A stretch of 64,000 nt of DNA from JAJPHW01 sp963799065 (lineage in GTDB: Bacteria; Acidobacteriota; Terriglobia; Terriglobales; Acidobacteriaceae). Each line of letters begins with the position of its first letter. Position 1 is the stretch's first letter. Below the pieces are notes generated by a model that saw only the letters and a program-made list of their open reading frames with translations, did no database searches and was not told the DNA's origin. This document shows, piece by piece, positions 33,944 to 42,073 of this stretch. A program made the translations under genes and the position numbers. The stretch spans positions 310,001-374,000 of the forward strand of contig CAWCVJ010000003.1 of assembly GCA_963799065.1 (NCBI GenBank), in the 5' to 3' direction.

Positions 33944-34765
33944 ATGAATCAGGACATCAAAGACGTTGTCAAAGAGAAGTATGGTCAAGCGGCATTACGA
34001 GTCGCGACGGGTGGAAGTTCGTGTTGCGGGGCAAGTGCAGCGACCGCAGGTTGCGACCCCATAACGTCGAACCTCTACGACGCATCGCAAGCCGTTCAGA
34101 TTCCCGAAGAGGCGTTGCTGGCATCGCTCGGATGCGGCAATCCGACAGCCCTCGCCAAACTCAACCCCGGAGAGACCGTACTGGACCTCGGCTCCGGAGG
34201 CGGAATCGATGTCTTACTGTCCGCGAAACGTGTCGGCCCGACTGGCAAGGCCTACGGACTCGACATGACGGACGAGATGCTGGCCCTTGCCCACGAGAAC
34301 AAGCGGAAAGCTGGCATCGACAATGTCGAGTTCTTGAAAGGTGAGATTGAACGCATCCCGCTCCCGGATGCCTCTGTCGATGTCGTGATCTCCAACTGCG
34401 TTATCAATCTCTCCGCTGACAAGGACGCGGTCCTGCGGGAAGCGTTCAGAGTGCTTAAACCCGGAGGTCGATTCGCAGTCTCCGACGTTGTCACTCGTGG
34501 CGAGATGCTCCCCGAGATTCGCAAGAGTGTTCTTCTGTGGGTCGGCTGTGTTGCCGGTGCGATGGAAGAGAACGAATACCGAAACAAGCTGGCGTCAGTT
34601 GGCTTCGAGCAGATCGCTCTGGAGCCGACCCGGGTCTACCGAATCGAAGATGCTCGCGAGTTTCTCGCAGGGCACAACATTGATGTCGATGCCGTTGCCC
34701 CACAGGTTGACGGAAAATTCATGAGTGCTTTCGTCCGTGCAGTCAAGCCTTCGCATGCTGCCTGA
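33944..34765 (+). CDS. arsM: Arsenite S-adenosylmethionine methyltransferase
   Basis: ArsM methylates As(III) stepwise to mono-, di- and trimethylarsenicals using SAM and thiols. The protein (273 aa) has the methyltransferase motif VLDLGSGGGIDVLLSAKRVG (79-98), YGLDMTDEMLALA, and the conserved arsenic-binding cysteines C152 (ISNCVIN) and C202 (VGCVAG), plus C64 in SLGCGNP and an N-terminal SSCCG. These features separate it from general methyltransferases. Start ATG 33944 is 6 bases past the arsR stop. The 3' end overlaps arsC. Confidence 0.95.
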   Translation: MNQDIKDVVKEKYGQAALRVATGGSSCCGASAATAGCDPITSNLYDASQAVQIPEEALLASLGCGNPTALAKLNPGETVLDLGSGGGIDVLLSAKRVGPTGKAYGLDMTDEMLALAHENKRKAGIDNVEFLKGEIERIPLPDASVDVVISNCVINLSADKDAVLREAFRVLKPGGRFAVSDVVTRGEMLPEIRKSVLLWVGCVAGAMEENEYRNKLASVGFEQIALEPTRVYRIEDAREFLAGHNIDVDAVAPQVDGKFMSAFVRAVKPSHAA

Positions 34766-35261
34766 CATCACAGTGGATCACTACAACGTCCTGTTCCTCT
34801 GCACCGGGAACTCCGCCCGTTCCATCATGGCGGAGGCCATCATGAATTCGAAGGGAAGGCCGAGCTGCAGCGCCTACAGCGCCGGCAGCCACCCGTCAGG
34901 CATCGTGCGGCCAGAAGCTTTGAGAGAACTCCAAGCGGCTGGCATCTCGACCGCAGGACTCCGAAGTAAGTCCTGGGACGAGTTTGCGAATCCGGACGCG
35001 CCTAAGATCGACTTCATCTTCACCCTCTGCGATAGCGCGGCAAATGAAGCTTGTCCGATTTGGCCCGGACATCCGATGACCGCTCATTGGGGAGTTCCTG
35101 ACCCAGCTTCGGTGAAGGGTCGGGAAAGCGAAATTCAACGGGCATTTCGTGACGCCTTCTTCACGCTCGACCGGCGCATCACTCTCTTCCTCGATTTGCC
35201 TCTTGCATCCATCGACGACCTCACTCTGAAAAAAAGCCTCGAGGAGATAGGCCGTCAATGA
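34755..35261 (+). CDS. arsC: Arsenate reductase, low-molecular-weight phosphatase type
   Basis: Reduces As(V) to As(III). The LMW-PTP P-loop CTGNSARS (C16-x5-R22) is complete. Two further cysteines lie in LCDSAANEACPIWPG (C92 and C100), as required for the thiol relay of thioredoxin- or related thiol-coupled ArsC enzymes, though their spacing is one residue longer than in the Bacillus enzyme. DPAS in PDPASVKG supplies the general-acid Asp region. The gene is 168 residues from ATG 34755, overlapping arsM by 11 bases, and its stop overlaps the aquaporin ATG. Confidence 0.92.
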   Translation: MLPDITVDHYNVLFLCTGNSARSIMAEAIMNSKGRPSCSAYSAGSHPSGIVRPEALRELQAAGISTAGLRSKSWDEFANPDAPKIDFIFTLCDSAANEACPIWPGHPMTAHWGVPDPASVKGRESEIQRAFRDAFFTLDRRITLFLDLPLASIDDLTLKKSLEEIGRQ

Positions 35262-35950
35262 CGTTCCCTCTGCGTGCCCGGTTGACTGCGGAATTCATCG
35301 GCACAGCGTTTCTCGTCGCAGCTGTCGTTGGCTCCGGCATCATGGGTGAGAAGCTCTCGGGCGGAAACGTCGCCATCGCCCTGCTTGCGAACACGATTGC
35401 AACCGGGGCCGCACTCGTGGCTCTCATCTTGGCCTTCGGAGCAATCTCAGGGGCGCACTTCAATCCGGTCGTCACTTTGGCTGACGCGATCGAGGGCGGC
35501 CGGTCTTGGACGGACGCCTTGGCCTACATCGTCGTCCAGATCGTCGGCGGAATTGCTGGGGCGGGGGGCGCTCATCTTATGTTCGGGCTTCCCGTCGTTT
35601 CCCTATCGCTGCACACTCGTTCCGGCTGGCCACTTGTGTTGAGCGAGTTTGTTGCGACGTTTGGGCTGCTCTTGGTCATCCTTGGATGCTCCCGACAGAG
35701 GGCGTCCGCGGTTCCGTATGCCGTCGCGGCGTACATCACGGCTGCGTATTGGTTCACGGCGTCAACTTCCTTCGCCAATCCAGCAGTCACCATCGCACGA
35801 TCCCTCTCCAACACCTTCTCGGGGATTCGGCCCGTCGATGTTCCGCTCTTCATCATTGCCCAGATCTTCGGCGGATTGGCGGCCTGCCTCGCTTGGTCTT
35901 ATATACGCAACGGCCGGAGAGAAACCATCCCGCAGGCGCGCTCGCTGTAA
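35258..35950 (+). CDS. aqpS: MIP-family aquaporin/aquaglyceroporin of the arsenic operon (AqpS-like)
   Basis: Six-helix channel of 230 residues with two pore half-helices: NPV at 69-71 (SGAHFNPVVTL) and NPA at 174-176 (SFANPAVTIARSL). The Arg that directly follows the second NPA in most water channels and GlpF is replaced by Val, which should widen the selectivity filter. In Sinorhizobium an aquaglyceroporin in an ars operon lets As(III) made by ArsC flow out of the cell; the same role fits here, where no ArsB or Acr3 pump is encoded. ATGA overlap with arsC implies coupled expression. Confidence 0.9.
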   Translation: MTFPLRARLTAEFIGTAFLVAAVVGSGIMGEKLSGGNVAIALLANTIATGAALVALILAFGAISGAHFNPVVTLADAIEGGRSWTDALAYIVVQIVGGIAGAGGAHLMFGLPVVSLSLHTRSGWPLVLSEFVATFGLLLVILGCSRQRASAVPYAVAAYITAAYWFTASTSFANPAVTIARSLSNTFSGIRPVDVPLFIIAQIFGGLAACLAWSYIRNGRRETIPQARSL

Positions 35951-36084
35951 ACGGCGCAAGTTTCTGGTCGAAGCGATCCAGAAACTCATCGCATTGATTC
36001 CTAAGCGCAATCCTCCGCAATTGCAATGACCTTCGTAACTCTCGCCCCAAGCGCTCTCCGCAGTATTCTAAGCACGTCATTCCC

Positions 36085-36099
36085 CCCATTTGAAATGGG
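36085..36099. promoter_or_regulatory. Short palindrome upstream of the PEGA pseudokinase gene
   Basis: CCCATTT-G-AAATGGG is a perfect 7-bp inverted repeat about 50 bases before the ATG at 36149. It could be a regulator site; no regulator is identified. Confidence 0.3.
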
Positions 36100-36148
36100 A
36101 CGGCGATTGCACGTTGACGCCGACGCTTCGTCTGCAAGAGGGCCGAAT

Positions 36149-38689
36149 ATGCCGAACAAGATTGGACGCTTCGAGATACTGGGAGAGCTGGCGCACTCCG
36201 AATTCTGCACCGTATACAAGGCCACCGACCCCGATAGCGGGCAAATGGTGGCGCTCAAGGCCGTGAAGCTCGAACCCTTGGGCGATCAGGCCCCCATTCT
36301 CGTGCAGCGCCTGCTGGAAGAAGCGGAAAGCACCAAACCGCTCAACAGCCCCAATCTCGCCGTGCTCTATGGCGCGGGCGAGATGGAAGGCTACTTCTGC
36401 GCTTCCCTCGAATACGTACAAGGCAACAGCGTCTTCACCGCGCTCAGCCGCGGCGACGGTTTCACCATCTGGGATATTCAGGACATCACCCGTCAGGCTT
36501 GCCAGGCCCTCGATCATGCGCAAGGCCACAAGTGCGCGCACTACAGCCTGGAGCCTGCGAAGCTTATGTCCGGGTGGGACGGCACGGTCAAGATTCTAGG
36601 CTTTGGCATCTCCTGCATGGGAGCGATGGCAGCGCAGGCGAAAGGCAAAGCGCCGGACATCTTGTATTACATGTCGCCTGAGCAGTTGCATGGCGATCCG
36701 CTGGACGTGCGCTCGAACCTCTTCAGCCTGGGCGCGATTCTTTACGAAATGGCGACTGATCGCAAAGCCTTTGACGGAGAAGACGCGGATGCAGTGCGGC
36801 AGCAGATTCTTGAATTCACTCCGCCCGCGCCTGCGGAAGTCAAAGCCAAAGTTCATCCCATGCTCAGCGAGCTCATCATGAAGGCGCTGGCTAAGGATCC
36901 GGAGCAGCGCTATCAGAGCGGGCGCGAGCTGGTGCTGGATTTGGAGAAGTGCAAAGACAGTCCGGTGAAAGCCGCCGACACCAGGAAAACGAAAGAACCG
37001 GCCCGCGGATTTACTGGCGACATTTCAAAGATCAAGCCGGCTGCACCCCCTGCTATTGTTACGGCGCCGGTTGCTGCGCCCGCCCCGACTCCTGCCCCAG
37101 AGCCCAAAATCGTTGCGCCTGCCGCGGCGAAGCCGGAGCCTGCCCCAGCCCCAGAACCCATGGTGGCGCAGAAGTCTGTCGCCGCCGCAGCGGGAGGCAA
37201 CTCCAGCCCTTTCGCCGGCGGTGCCGCCCCGGCGCCACGACCTGTCGCGCTCACCCCCACGGTGCAAGCCCGTGTCGAGACTCCGAAGCCCACCGCACAG
37301 CCGCCGCTTGAATTGATGTCCGCGCTGGCCGTCGAAGAGCCCGAAGTCAAAGCACCGAAAATCAAAGTCGATCCCGCAATGGACGAGAGCCGGGCCGCCA
37401 CAAAGAGCACAGGTAAGAGCTTTTCCGAGATGAGCGAATTGCCGCCACTCAAGGAAGTGTTCATCGCGAAGCCTGCGCCTGCTCCTGAGCCGACGCCCGA
37501 AGCCGCGACTGAGCCGGACTCGGTTCATTCCGCCGTCTTCAAGAACGGTAAGCCGGAAAAGCCGAAGATTCAGCCCGCAGAGCTAGCTAAGAAGGCGGCC
37601 AACGAAATCGCCAAGACTCCGCCCAAGCTCTTCATGTATTCGATTGCAGGAGCCATCGGCATCATCGCTTTGGTAGGCGTCATCATTTTCTTCCATGTGC
37701 ATTCGGAAAATTCCGAAGACGAGGCCGGACCCGCGCCCGCAGTGGCCGTTGCGCCCGCAGCGCAGCCCGCGCCCGCTCCGCCAGCGGCCGCGCCGGTTGC
37801 GCCCCAACCCGACGCCAACCCTGCCGCCCAGACTCCCGATCCCACCCAAGCCCAGGCTGCGGCCGTCGCCCCCGAGCCTCTAACCCAGGAGCCGCCCGTT
37901 TCCGTGCAGCCGAAATATACCGGCAAGAAGAAATCGAAAAGCGTGGTGCAAGCGGCGCCCGCCGTAGCCGTCCTCATTCCCGGCCAGCTGACATTGAACT
38001 CCACCCCAGCCGGGGCCCAAGTGCAGGTTGACGGACAAAGCAATCCCGCGTGGGTTACGCCTTACAACATGGCTGGAATAACGCCGGGGTCGCACGTGGT
38101 CGTTATCGGCAAGCCGGGTTACAGCACCGAAACGCGCACGATCGATGTAGCCTCAGGCAGCAAGTCATTCGTCGCGGTGCAACTGGCCTCTCTCGCCGCC
38201 ATGATCGCGGTCAGCAGCGATCCCGCTGGCGCATCCATTCTTATGGACGGCAAAGACACCGGCAAAGTCACGCCCGCGCAAATTGCCGCCGACAAGCCCG
38301 GCTCGCATACTTTCACCTTACGCAAGCAGGGTTACCTCGACGACACCAGCACCGCCAACCTGCAAGCGGGCCAGACCTTCCGCTACGCCCCGACATTGCG
38401 CGCGCTGGGTTCGGCGGACGACGTCAAGATTGGCGGCAAGTTCAAGAAGATGTTTGGCGGCTCTGACACCGCAGGCATGGGCGGCGTCACCATCAAGACC
38501 CAACCCAGAGGCGCGCAGATTGCCGTCAACAACCGCATCCTCGATAAGACATCCCCCGTCGAGTTCTATCTCGATCCGGGAACCTTCGTGATCGACATCA
38601 CGCTCTCCGGCTTCCAGTCGGTGCACAAAGTCATTACCGTCGAAAAAGGCGGCAAAGTAGCCATCGACGAAAGCCTGAATCGCGAGTAG
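36149..38689 (+). CDS. Transmembrane pseudokinase with C-terminal PEGA domains
   Basis: Protein of 846 residues starting MPNKIGRFEILGEL. Residues 1-265 have a Ser/Thr-kinase fold, but the catalytic residues are lost: the HRDxKxxN loop reads HYSLEPAKLM (131-140, Asp to Ser, Lys to Glu, Asn to Lys), DFG reads GFG (151-153), and the glycine-rich loop is LGELAHSEF. The VAIK Lys (K37) and the SPEQL segment remain. A Pro/Ala/Glu-rich linker (about 280-490) leads to one membrane helix (about 497-518), a second Pro/Ala linker, and three PEGA domains (about 611-845) outside the membrane, typically surface or envelope binding modules. Likely role: phosphorylation-independent signal scaffold linking the cytoplasm to the envelope. 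Confidence 0.88.
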   Translation: MPNKIGRFEILGELAHSEFCTVYKATDPDSGQMVALKAVKLEPLGDQAPILVQRLLEEAESTKPLNSPNLAVLYGAGEMEGYFCASLEYVQGNSVFTALSRGDGFTIWDIQDITRQACQALDHAQGHKCAHYSLEPAKLMSGWDGTVKILGFGISCMGAMAAQAKGKAPDILYYMSPEQLHGDPLDVRSNLFSLGAILYEMATDRKAFDGEDADAVRQQILEFTPPAPAEVKAKVHPMLSELIMKALAKDPEQRYQSGRELVLDLEKCKDSPVKAADTRKTKEPARGFTGDISKIKPAAPPAIVTAPVAAPAPTPAPEPKIVAPAAAKPEPAPAPEPMVAQKSVAAAAGGNSSPFAGGAAPAPRPVALTPTVQARVETPKPTAQPPLELMSALAVEEPEVKAPKIKVDPAMDESRAATKSTGKSFSEMSELPPLKEVFIAKPAPAPEPTPEAATEPDSVHSAVFKNGKPEKPKIQPAELAKKAANEIAKTPPKLFMYSIAGAIGIIALVGVIIFFHVHSENSEDEAGPAPAVAVAPAAQPAPAPPAAAPVAPQPDANPAAQTPDPTQAQAAAVAPEPLTQEPPVSVQPKYTGKKKSKSVVQAAPAVAVLIPGQLTLNSTPAGAQVQVDGQSNPAWVTPYNMAGITPGSHVVVIGKPGYSTETRTIDVASGSKSFVAVQLASLAAMIAVSSDPAGASILMDGKDTGKVTPAQIAADKPGSHTFTLRKQGYLDDTSTANLQAGQTFRYAPTLRALGSADDVKIGGKFKKMFGGSDTAGMGGVTIKTQPRGAQIAVNNRILDKTSPVEFYLDPGTFVIDITLSGFQSVHKVITVEKGGKVAIDESLNRE

Positions 38690-38736
38690 GCTTCGCCGGT
38701 TTCGCGACTACTCCAGCTTACGAGGTTCTCACGAAA

Positions 38737-38773
38737 GCCCGCTTCTGGATCGGAAGCGGGCCGGATTTTTTTT
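38737..38773 (+). terminator. Rho-independent terminator after the pseudokinase gene
   Basis: GCCCGCTTC (38737-38745) pairs perfectly with GAAGCGGGC (38753-38761) across a 7-base loop, followed within four bases by eight consecutive T residues (38766-38773). Confidence 0.85.
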
Positions 38774-38787
38774 GCTGCGCGAGACGC

Positions 38788-39135
38788 CTAATAGCGGCCG
38801 AACGTGCGCTCGTAGCCTTGCCGGTAGCCGCGCGCGTAGTGCTCCATGTAAGCATACTTGTCGCCATAATCCGACCGGTAGCCGCGATCCTCATGCGCAT
38901 ACTTTCCCCGCGGATAAGGCTGAAATGCCTTGCCATGCAACAAGTCCTGACGCGCCACCAGCGCTCCATCTTCGTAGCCCATGTCGTGCGCCAGCCGGAA
39001 TGAAGGCGGCTCGTAACGATAGTCCTGCGGCTGATAATAGCCGTTCTGCGCCAAAGCCGCGCCGCCCAACCCAACCGCGAGCGCGCCCGCCACAGCGATG
39101 CCGCGCAGCCAATGCAATCCCTTCAGCGTCTTCAT
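38788..39135 (-). CDS. Small exported Tyr/Arg-rich protein, unknown
   Basis: Exported protein of 115 residues: signal peptide ending GLGGAALAQ, then a mature region rich in Tyr, Arg, Asp and Gly (RYEPPSFRLAHDMGYEDGALVARQDL). It ends with a GYRQGYERTFGRY tail. The start ATG 39135 has a GGAGG ribosome-binding site 8 bases upstream; the in-frame ATG at 39153 lies upstream of that site. The family is not recognised. Short secreted proteins of this composition often sit at the outer surface, but this is a guess. Both the plus-strand pseudokinase and this gene end near the terminator at 38737-38773. Confidence 0.75.
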   Translation of the reverse strand: MKTLKGLHWLRGIAVAGALAVGLGGAALAQNGYYQPQDYRYEPPSFRLAHDMGYEDGALVARQDLLHGKAFQPYPRGKYAHEDRGYRSDYGDKYAYMEHYARGYRQGYERTFGRY

Positions 39136-39293
39136 CGCAAACCTCCGTCGCAACTTTTTTTCTGGAACTCTTGCCGCATAGGTTTGAACCCCGTTCAGGG
39201 GGAAAAGTCGCCGCCGGATTCCACGGTTCCCTCCGCCGGCAAGGTCTTTGCGCTGCGATGATATCCTGCTTAGTTCTCTTAGGGAAGGTCATC

Positions 39294-40136
39294 ATGCAAG
39301 CAATCGGAGTCATCGGCGCAGGCACCATGGGCAACGGCATCGCCCACGTCTTCGCCCGCAGCGGCTATGAAGTCTTTCTGTGCGACCTCGAGCCGCGCTT
39401 TCTGGATCGCGGCCTCGCGACCATCGAAAAGAATCTCGATCGCGAAGTGTCGAAGAACAAGATTTCTGCCGCCGACAAAGCCGCGACCCTGGAACGCATC
39501 GAAACCGTCACCGACCGGACTCGCCTCTCCTCTTGCGATTTCGTGATCGAAGCCGCCACCGAGAGACTCGAAATCAAGACTGAAATTTTTCGCGACCTCG
39601 ATCGCGTCTGCCGCCCCGACGTCATCCTGGCCACCAACACTTCTTCGATTTCGATCACCAAACTCGCCGCGCTCACCTCCCGCCCCCGGCACGTCATCGG
39701 CATGCATTTCTTCAATCCCGTTCCGGTGATGAAGCTGGTGGAAGTGATTCGTGGGCTGGCCACTTCGCAAGCGGCCTTCGACGCCGTTCGCGAGCTGGCG
39801 GTAAAGCTCGACAAGACTCCAGTGGAAGTGAACGACGCCCCGGGCTTTGTCTCCAATCGTGTGCTCATGCCCTTACTGAATGAAGCCATGTACGCGGTGA
39901 TGGAAGGAGTAGCGACGCCCGAGGCCGTCGATGAAGTCTTCAAGCTGGGCATGGCGCATCCCATGGGGCCGCTGACACTCGCGGATTTTATCGGACTCGA
40001 TGTCTGCCTCGACATCATGCGTGTCCTGCAGGATGGCCTGGGCGATCCCAAATATCGTCCCTGTCCGCTGCTCATCAAGATGGTCGACGCGGGCTGGCTC
40101 GGGCGAAAGAGTGGCAAGGGTTTTTACAGCTATTGA
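39294..40136 (+). CDS. hbd: 3-hydroxyacyl-CoA (3-hydroxybutyryl-CoA) dehydrogenase
   Basis: NAD(P)-dependent dehydrogenase of 280 residues. N-terminal Rossmann motif IGVIGAGTMGNGIAHVFARSG (about 4-24), catalytic His in HVIGMHFFNPVPVMKLVE with a conserved NTSSISIT upstream, and the C-terminal dimer domain with GFVSNRVLMPLLNEA. Length and motifs fit single-function Hbd/PaaH enzymes of fatty-acid oxidation, butyrate or PHB metabolism. The start ATG 39294 is preceded by GGGAAGG; a longer open frame begins at 38772 but lacks coding character before this ATG. No other beta-oxidation gene is adjacent. Confidence 0.95.
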   Translation: MQAIGVIGAGTMGNGIAHVFARSGYEVFLCDLEPRFLDRGLATIEKNLDREVSKNKISAADKAATLERIETVTDRTRLSSCDFVIEAATERLEIKTEIFRDLDRVCRPDVILATNTSSISITKLAALTSRPRHVIGMHFFNPVPVMKLVEVIRGLATSQAAFDAVRELAVKLDKTPVEVNDAPGFVSNRVLMPLLNEAMYAVMEGVATPEAVDEVFKLGMAHPMGPLTLADFIGLDVCLDIMRVLQDGLGDPKYRPCPLLIKMVDAGWLGRKSGKGFYSY

Positions 40137-40262
40137 CCGGCGATTGACTGCCCAGATCGCGGAGGTCGCTGAGAAAAAAGGGGCGAAACCCTGTTGAGCC
40201 GTTATGATTTTCCTTTCCCCAAGTTCCGGTTCTCTCGACGTCTCGGCGGTGAAAGCTCTTAA

Positions 40263-40613
40263 GTGACCACTGCCATCTCAGCTCGACCCGATACGCCGAT
40301 TTATTTACTGGCAGTCATCCTCGGCATCGCCGCAGGTATCCTCGATGTGAAGCTCGGCGATCTTCTGCTGACCGCCATGTGGGTGCTGGCTTCGACCATG
40401 GTGCTGGGCGGATTGCGTCCTGAACGTCCGTGGCGCTGGATTGTTGCGGTCGCTGTCTGGGTCCCGCTCACTCAATTGGCGGCATATCTCTTCATGCAGC
40501 AGAAACCTTATCGCGCGCAAATCTACGAATCCTTCCTGGGATTTTTGACTGGCATCGCTGGCGCCTATGGCGGGTCCGTGCTGCGCCGCGGCATCGTGGA
40601 GTTGCGAAAGTAG
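40263..40613 (+). CDS. Small integral membrane protein, unknown
   Basis: Protein of 116 residues starting at GTG 40263, with about four hydrophobic helices (PIYLLAVILGIAAGILDVKL, LLTAMWVLASTMVLGGL, WIVAVAVWVPLTQLAAYLFM, FLGFLTGIAGAYGGSVL). No family is recognised. It stands between hbd and the MBL hydrolase with gaps of over 100 bases on both sides. Confidence 0.65.
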   Translation: MTTAISARPDTPIYLLAVILGIAAGILDVKLGDLLLTAMWVLASTMVLGGLRPERPWRWIVAVAVWVPLTQLAAYLFMQQKPYRAQIYESFLGFLTGIAGAYGGSVLRRGIVELRK

Positions 40614-40793
40614 CGCGAAGACCAAATGTGTTCTCAGAAGTCCTGAGTATTCCTCAGTGAACATCGGTGCTCCCTCCGTGCCCTCTGTGTTAAAGATTTT
40701 TCTGAGCCGCTGTCCGTGCCCTCTCCACCAACGCTTTTCACACCAAAGGCTCGGATGCCCAGAAAGTGACTCCCTTTCCACAGCTAGTTTGGG
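40614..40793. other. Intergenic DNA of dispersed-repeat character
   Basis: The 190-base gap before the MBL gene includes GTGCCCTCTGTGTTAAAG preceded by GTGCTCCCTCCGTGCCC. The gap at 40137-40262 has GATCGCGGAGGTCGCTGAG. Both kinds of text are common as scattered non-coding repeats in large soil-bacterial genomes (recalled, not verified). No gene is seen. Confidence 0.35.
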
Positions 40794-40799
40794 TATGCT
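40794..40799 (+). promoter_or_regulatory. -10-like hexamer immediately upstream of the MBL hydrolase start
   Basis: TATGCT (40794-40799) is only 6 bases before ATG 40806, with no ribosome-binding site between. Transcription from it would begin at or next to the ATG (leaderless mRNA). No clear -35 is seen. Confidence 0.35.
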
Positions 40800-40805
40800 T
40801 CGCAT

Positions 40806-41609
40806 ATGGCGGTTTCGGTCTCTGTGCTGGCCAGTGGCAGCCGGGGCAATAGCACACTCGTTCGCAGCTCACGCACTCGCATCCTGGTGGATGCGGGCGT
40901 GTCCTGCCGCGAAATCTGCAAGCGCCTGAAAGCCGTCGGCGAAGATCCCACCGAGCTTTCCGCCGTCGTCATCACTCACGAACACTCCGACCACGTGGCC
41001 GGGCTCGCCGTCCTGGCCCGCAAGCTGAAAGTCCCGGTGTTCATGACCGGGCCAACTCATCATGCGTGGGCGCGCGCAGTGCGCGATCAGGTAGGCGAGT
41101 TGCCAAAAGTGGACCGGCTGGAATTCTTCTCCGCGGGCTGCAAGTTTCAGATTGGCGATATCGAGATCATGCCGTTTACCATTCCGCATGACGCCGCCGA
41201 TCCTACCGGCTTCACCTTCCGGGCCGAGGGGGCGAAGGTGGGCATTGCCACCGACCTGGGCTTTATTCCGCGCAATGTCAGCGATCATCTCCAGGGTTGC
41301 GATGTGTTAATGATCGAGTCAAACCACGATCTGGAAATGCTGCGCAGTGGGCCTTATCCCTGGTCGGTGAAGCAGCGGGTGATGAGCCGGGTGGGCCACT
41401 TGTCGAATGCGGCGCTCGCAGATTTCTTCTGCAATCGGTATGATGGAGGAGCCGCCTACATCGTACTCGCGCACCTTTCGGAGCAGAACAATCATCCGGA
41501 AGTGGCCCGGCACGCGGCCGAAGCGGCTCTGGGCCTCCGCGGCGGGCATCTCTGGAACCAGCTGTTATTGGCATCGCAGGGCGCGGCGCTCGCTTCTTTA
41601 CACCTGTAA
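40806..41609 (+). CDS. MBL-fold metallo-hydrolase, WalJ/YycJ family
   Basis: Metallo-beta-lactamase fold enzyme of 267 residues: VLASGSRGNSTLV at the N-terminus, metal-binding motif THEHSDHVAG, a later His in PFTIPHDAADP, and the C-terminal ESNHDLEML and HLSEQNNHP segments, a layout characteristic of YycJ/WalJ (VicX) proteins. Relatives have been linked to nuclease activity in DNA repair and to WalKR signalling. No walKR genes are nearby. It is followed 19 bases later by the zinc-finger-like membrane protein. Confidence 0.92.
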   Translation: MAVSVSVLASGSRGNSTLVRSSRTRILVDAGVSCREICKRLKAVGEDPTELSAVVITHEHSDHVAGLAVLARKLKVPVFMTGPTHHAWARAVRDQVGELPKVDRLEFFSAGCKFQIGDIEIMPFTIPHDAADPTGFTFRAEGAKVGIATDLGFIPRNVSDHLQGCDVLMIESNHDLEMLRSGPYPWSVKQRVMSRVGHLSNAALADFFCNRYDGGAAYIVLAHLSEQNNHPEVARHAAEAALGLRGGHLWNQLLLASQGAALASLHL

Positions 41610-41628
41610 GCGGCATCTGTAGTTGAGT

Positions 41629-42069
41629 ATGAGTCAATGCATCGACCCTATCGTCGGCAACATCCTTGCCGGATGGCGCTATGACATCTCCGGCATCGCC
41701 CCCGAGATGGGTGCCGGTTACGAAGAACACTTCGCCAGTTGCGCCCACTGCCGCTCGCGCCAGCGCCTGCACCGCACCATCGATATCTCGCTGATCGCGC
41801 TGGCCTCATTGTCCGGCGCAGCTTTTCTGCTGGCCTTTGGCGTCATCCATTACTTTGGCCCTCGCCACGCCTTCCTCCTGGAAGTTGCCGCCTTGTGCGG
41901 CTGTGCACTCTCCGCGTTAATCTGGCTGGTCGTCGCTTTAGCCACCCCCGCACCCATCGTGATGGCGGACGCAGCCCGACTGGGCGCGCGACACGTTCAT
42001 GACCGCCTGCCGCTGGAGATTCGGGAACGCCTGCCGGAAGAGTTGCGCGTCAAGCTGACTGGGTCGTAG
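41629..42069 (+). CDS. Membrane protein with N-terminal CxxC motif, unknown
   Basis: Protein of 146 residues with a short N-terminal cytoplasmic part containing HFASCAHCRSRQRLH (a possible half zinc-binding site, like anti-sigma-factor zinc fingers, HxxxCxxC), followed by two membrane helices (about 50-72 and 80-105) and a short basic C-terminal tail. The HxxxCxxC pattern suggests an anti-sigma-like or metal-binding regulator, but no sigma gene is adjacent. Start ATG 41629; an in-frame TTG at 41623 is also possible. It is convergent with the GT2 gene, 4 bases apart. Confidence 0.65.
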   Translation: MSQCIDPIVGNILAGWRYDISGIAPEMGAGYEEHFASCAHCRSRQRLHRTIDISLIALASLSGAAFLLAFGVIHYFGPRHAFLLEVAALCGCALSALIWLVVALATPAPIVMADAARLGARHVHDRLPLEIRERLPEELRVKLTGS

Positions 42070-42073
42070 TCCA

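Noticed and set aside
36149..36950. Active serine/threonine kinase
   Set aside because: The catalytic Asp, the DFG Asp and the catalytic-loop Lys and Asn are all replaced, so the label pseudokinase was used.
38772..39293. Upstream extension of the hydroxyacyl-CoA dehydrogenase frame
   Set aside because: It is antisense to the small exported-protein gene, and the Rossmann motif begins directly at ATG 39294 with a ribosome-binding site.
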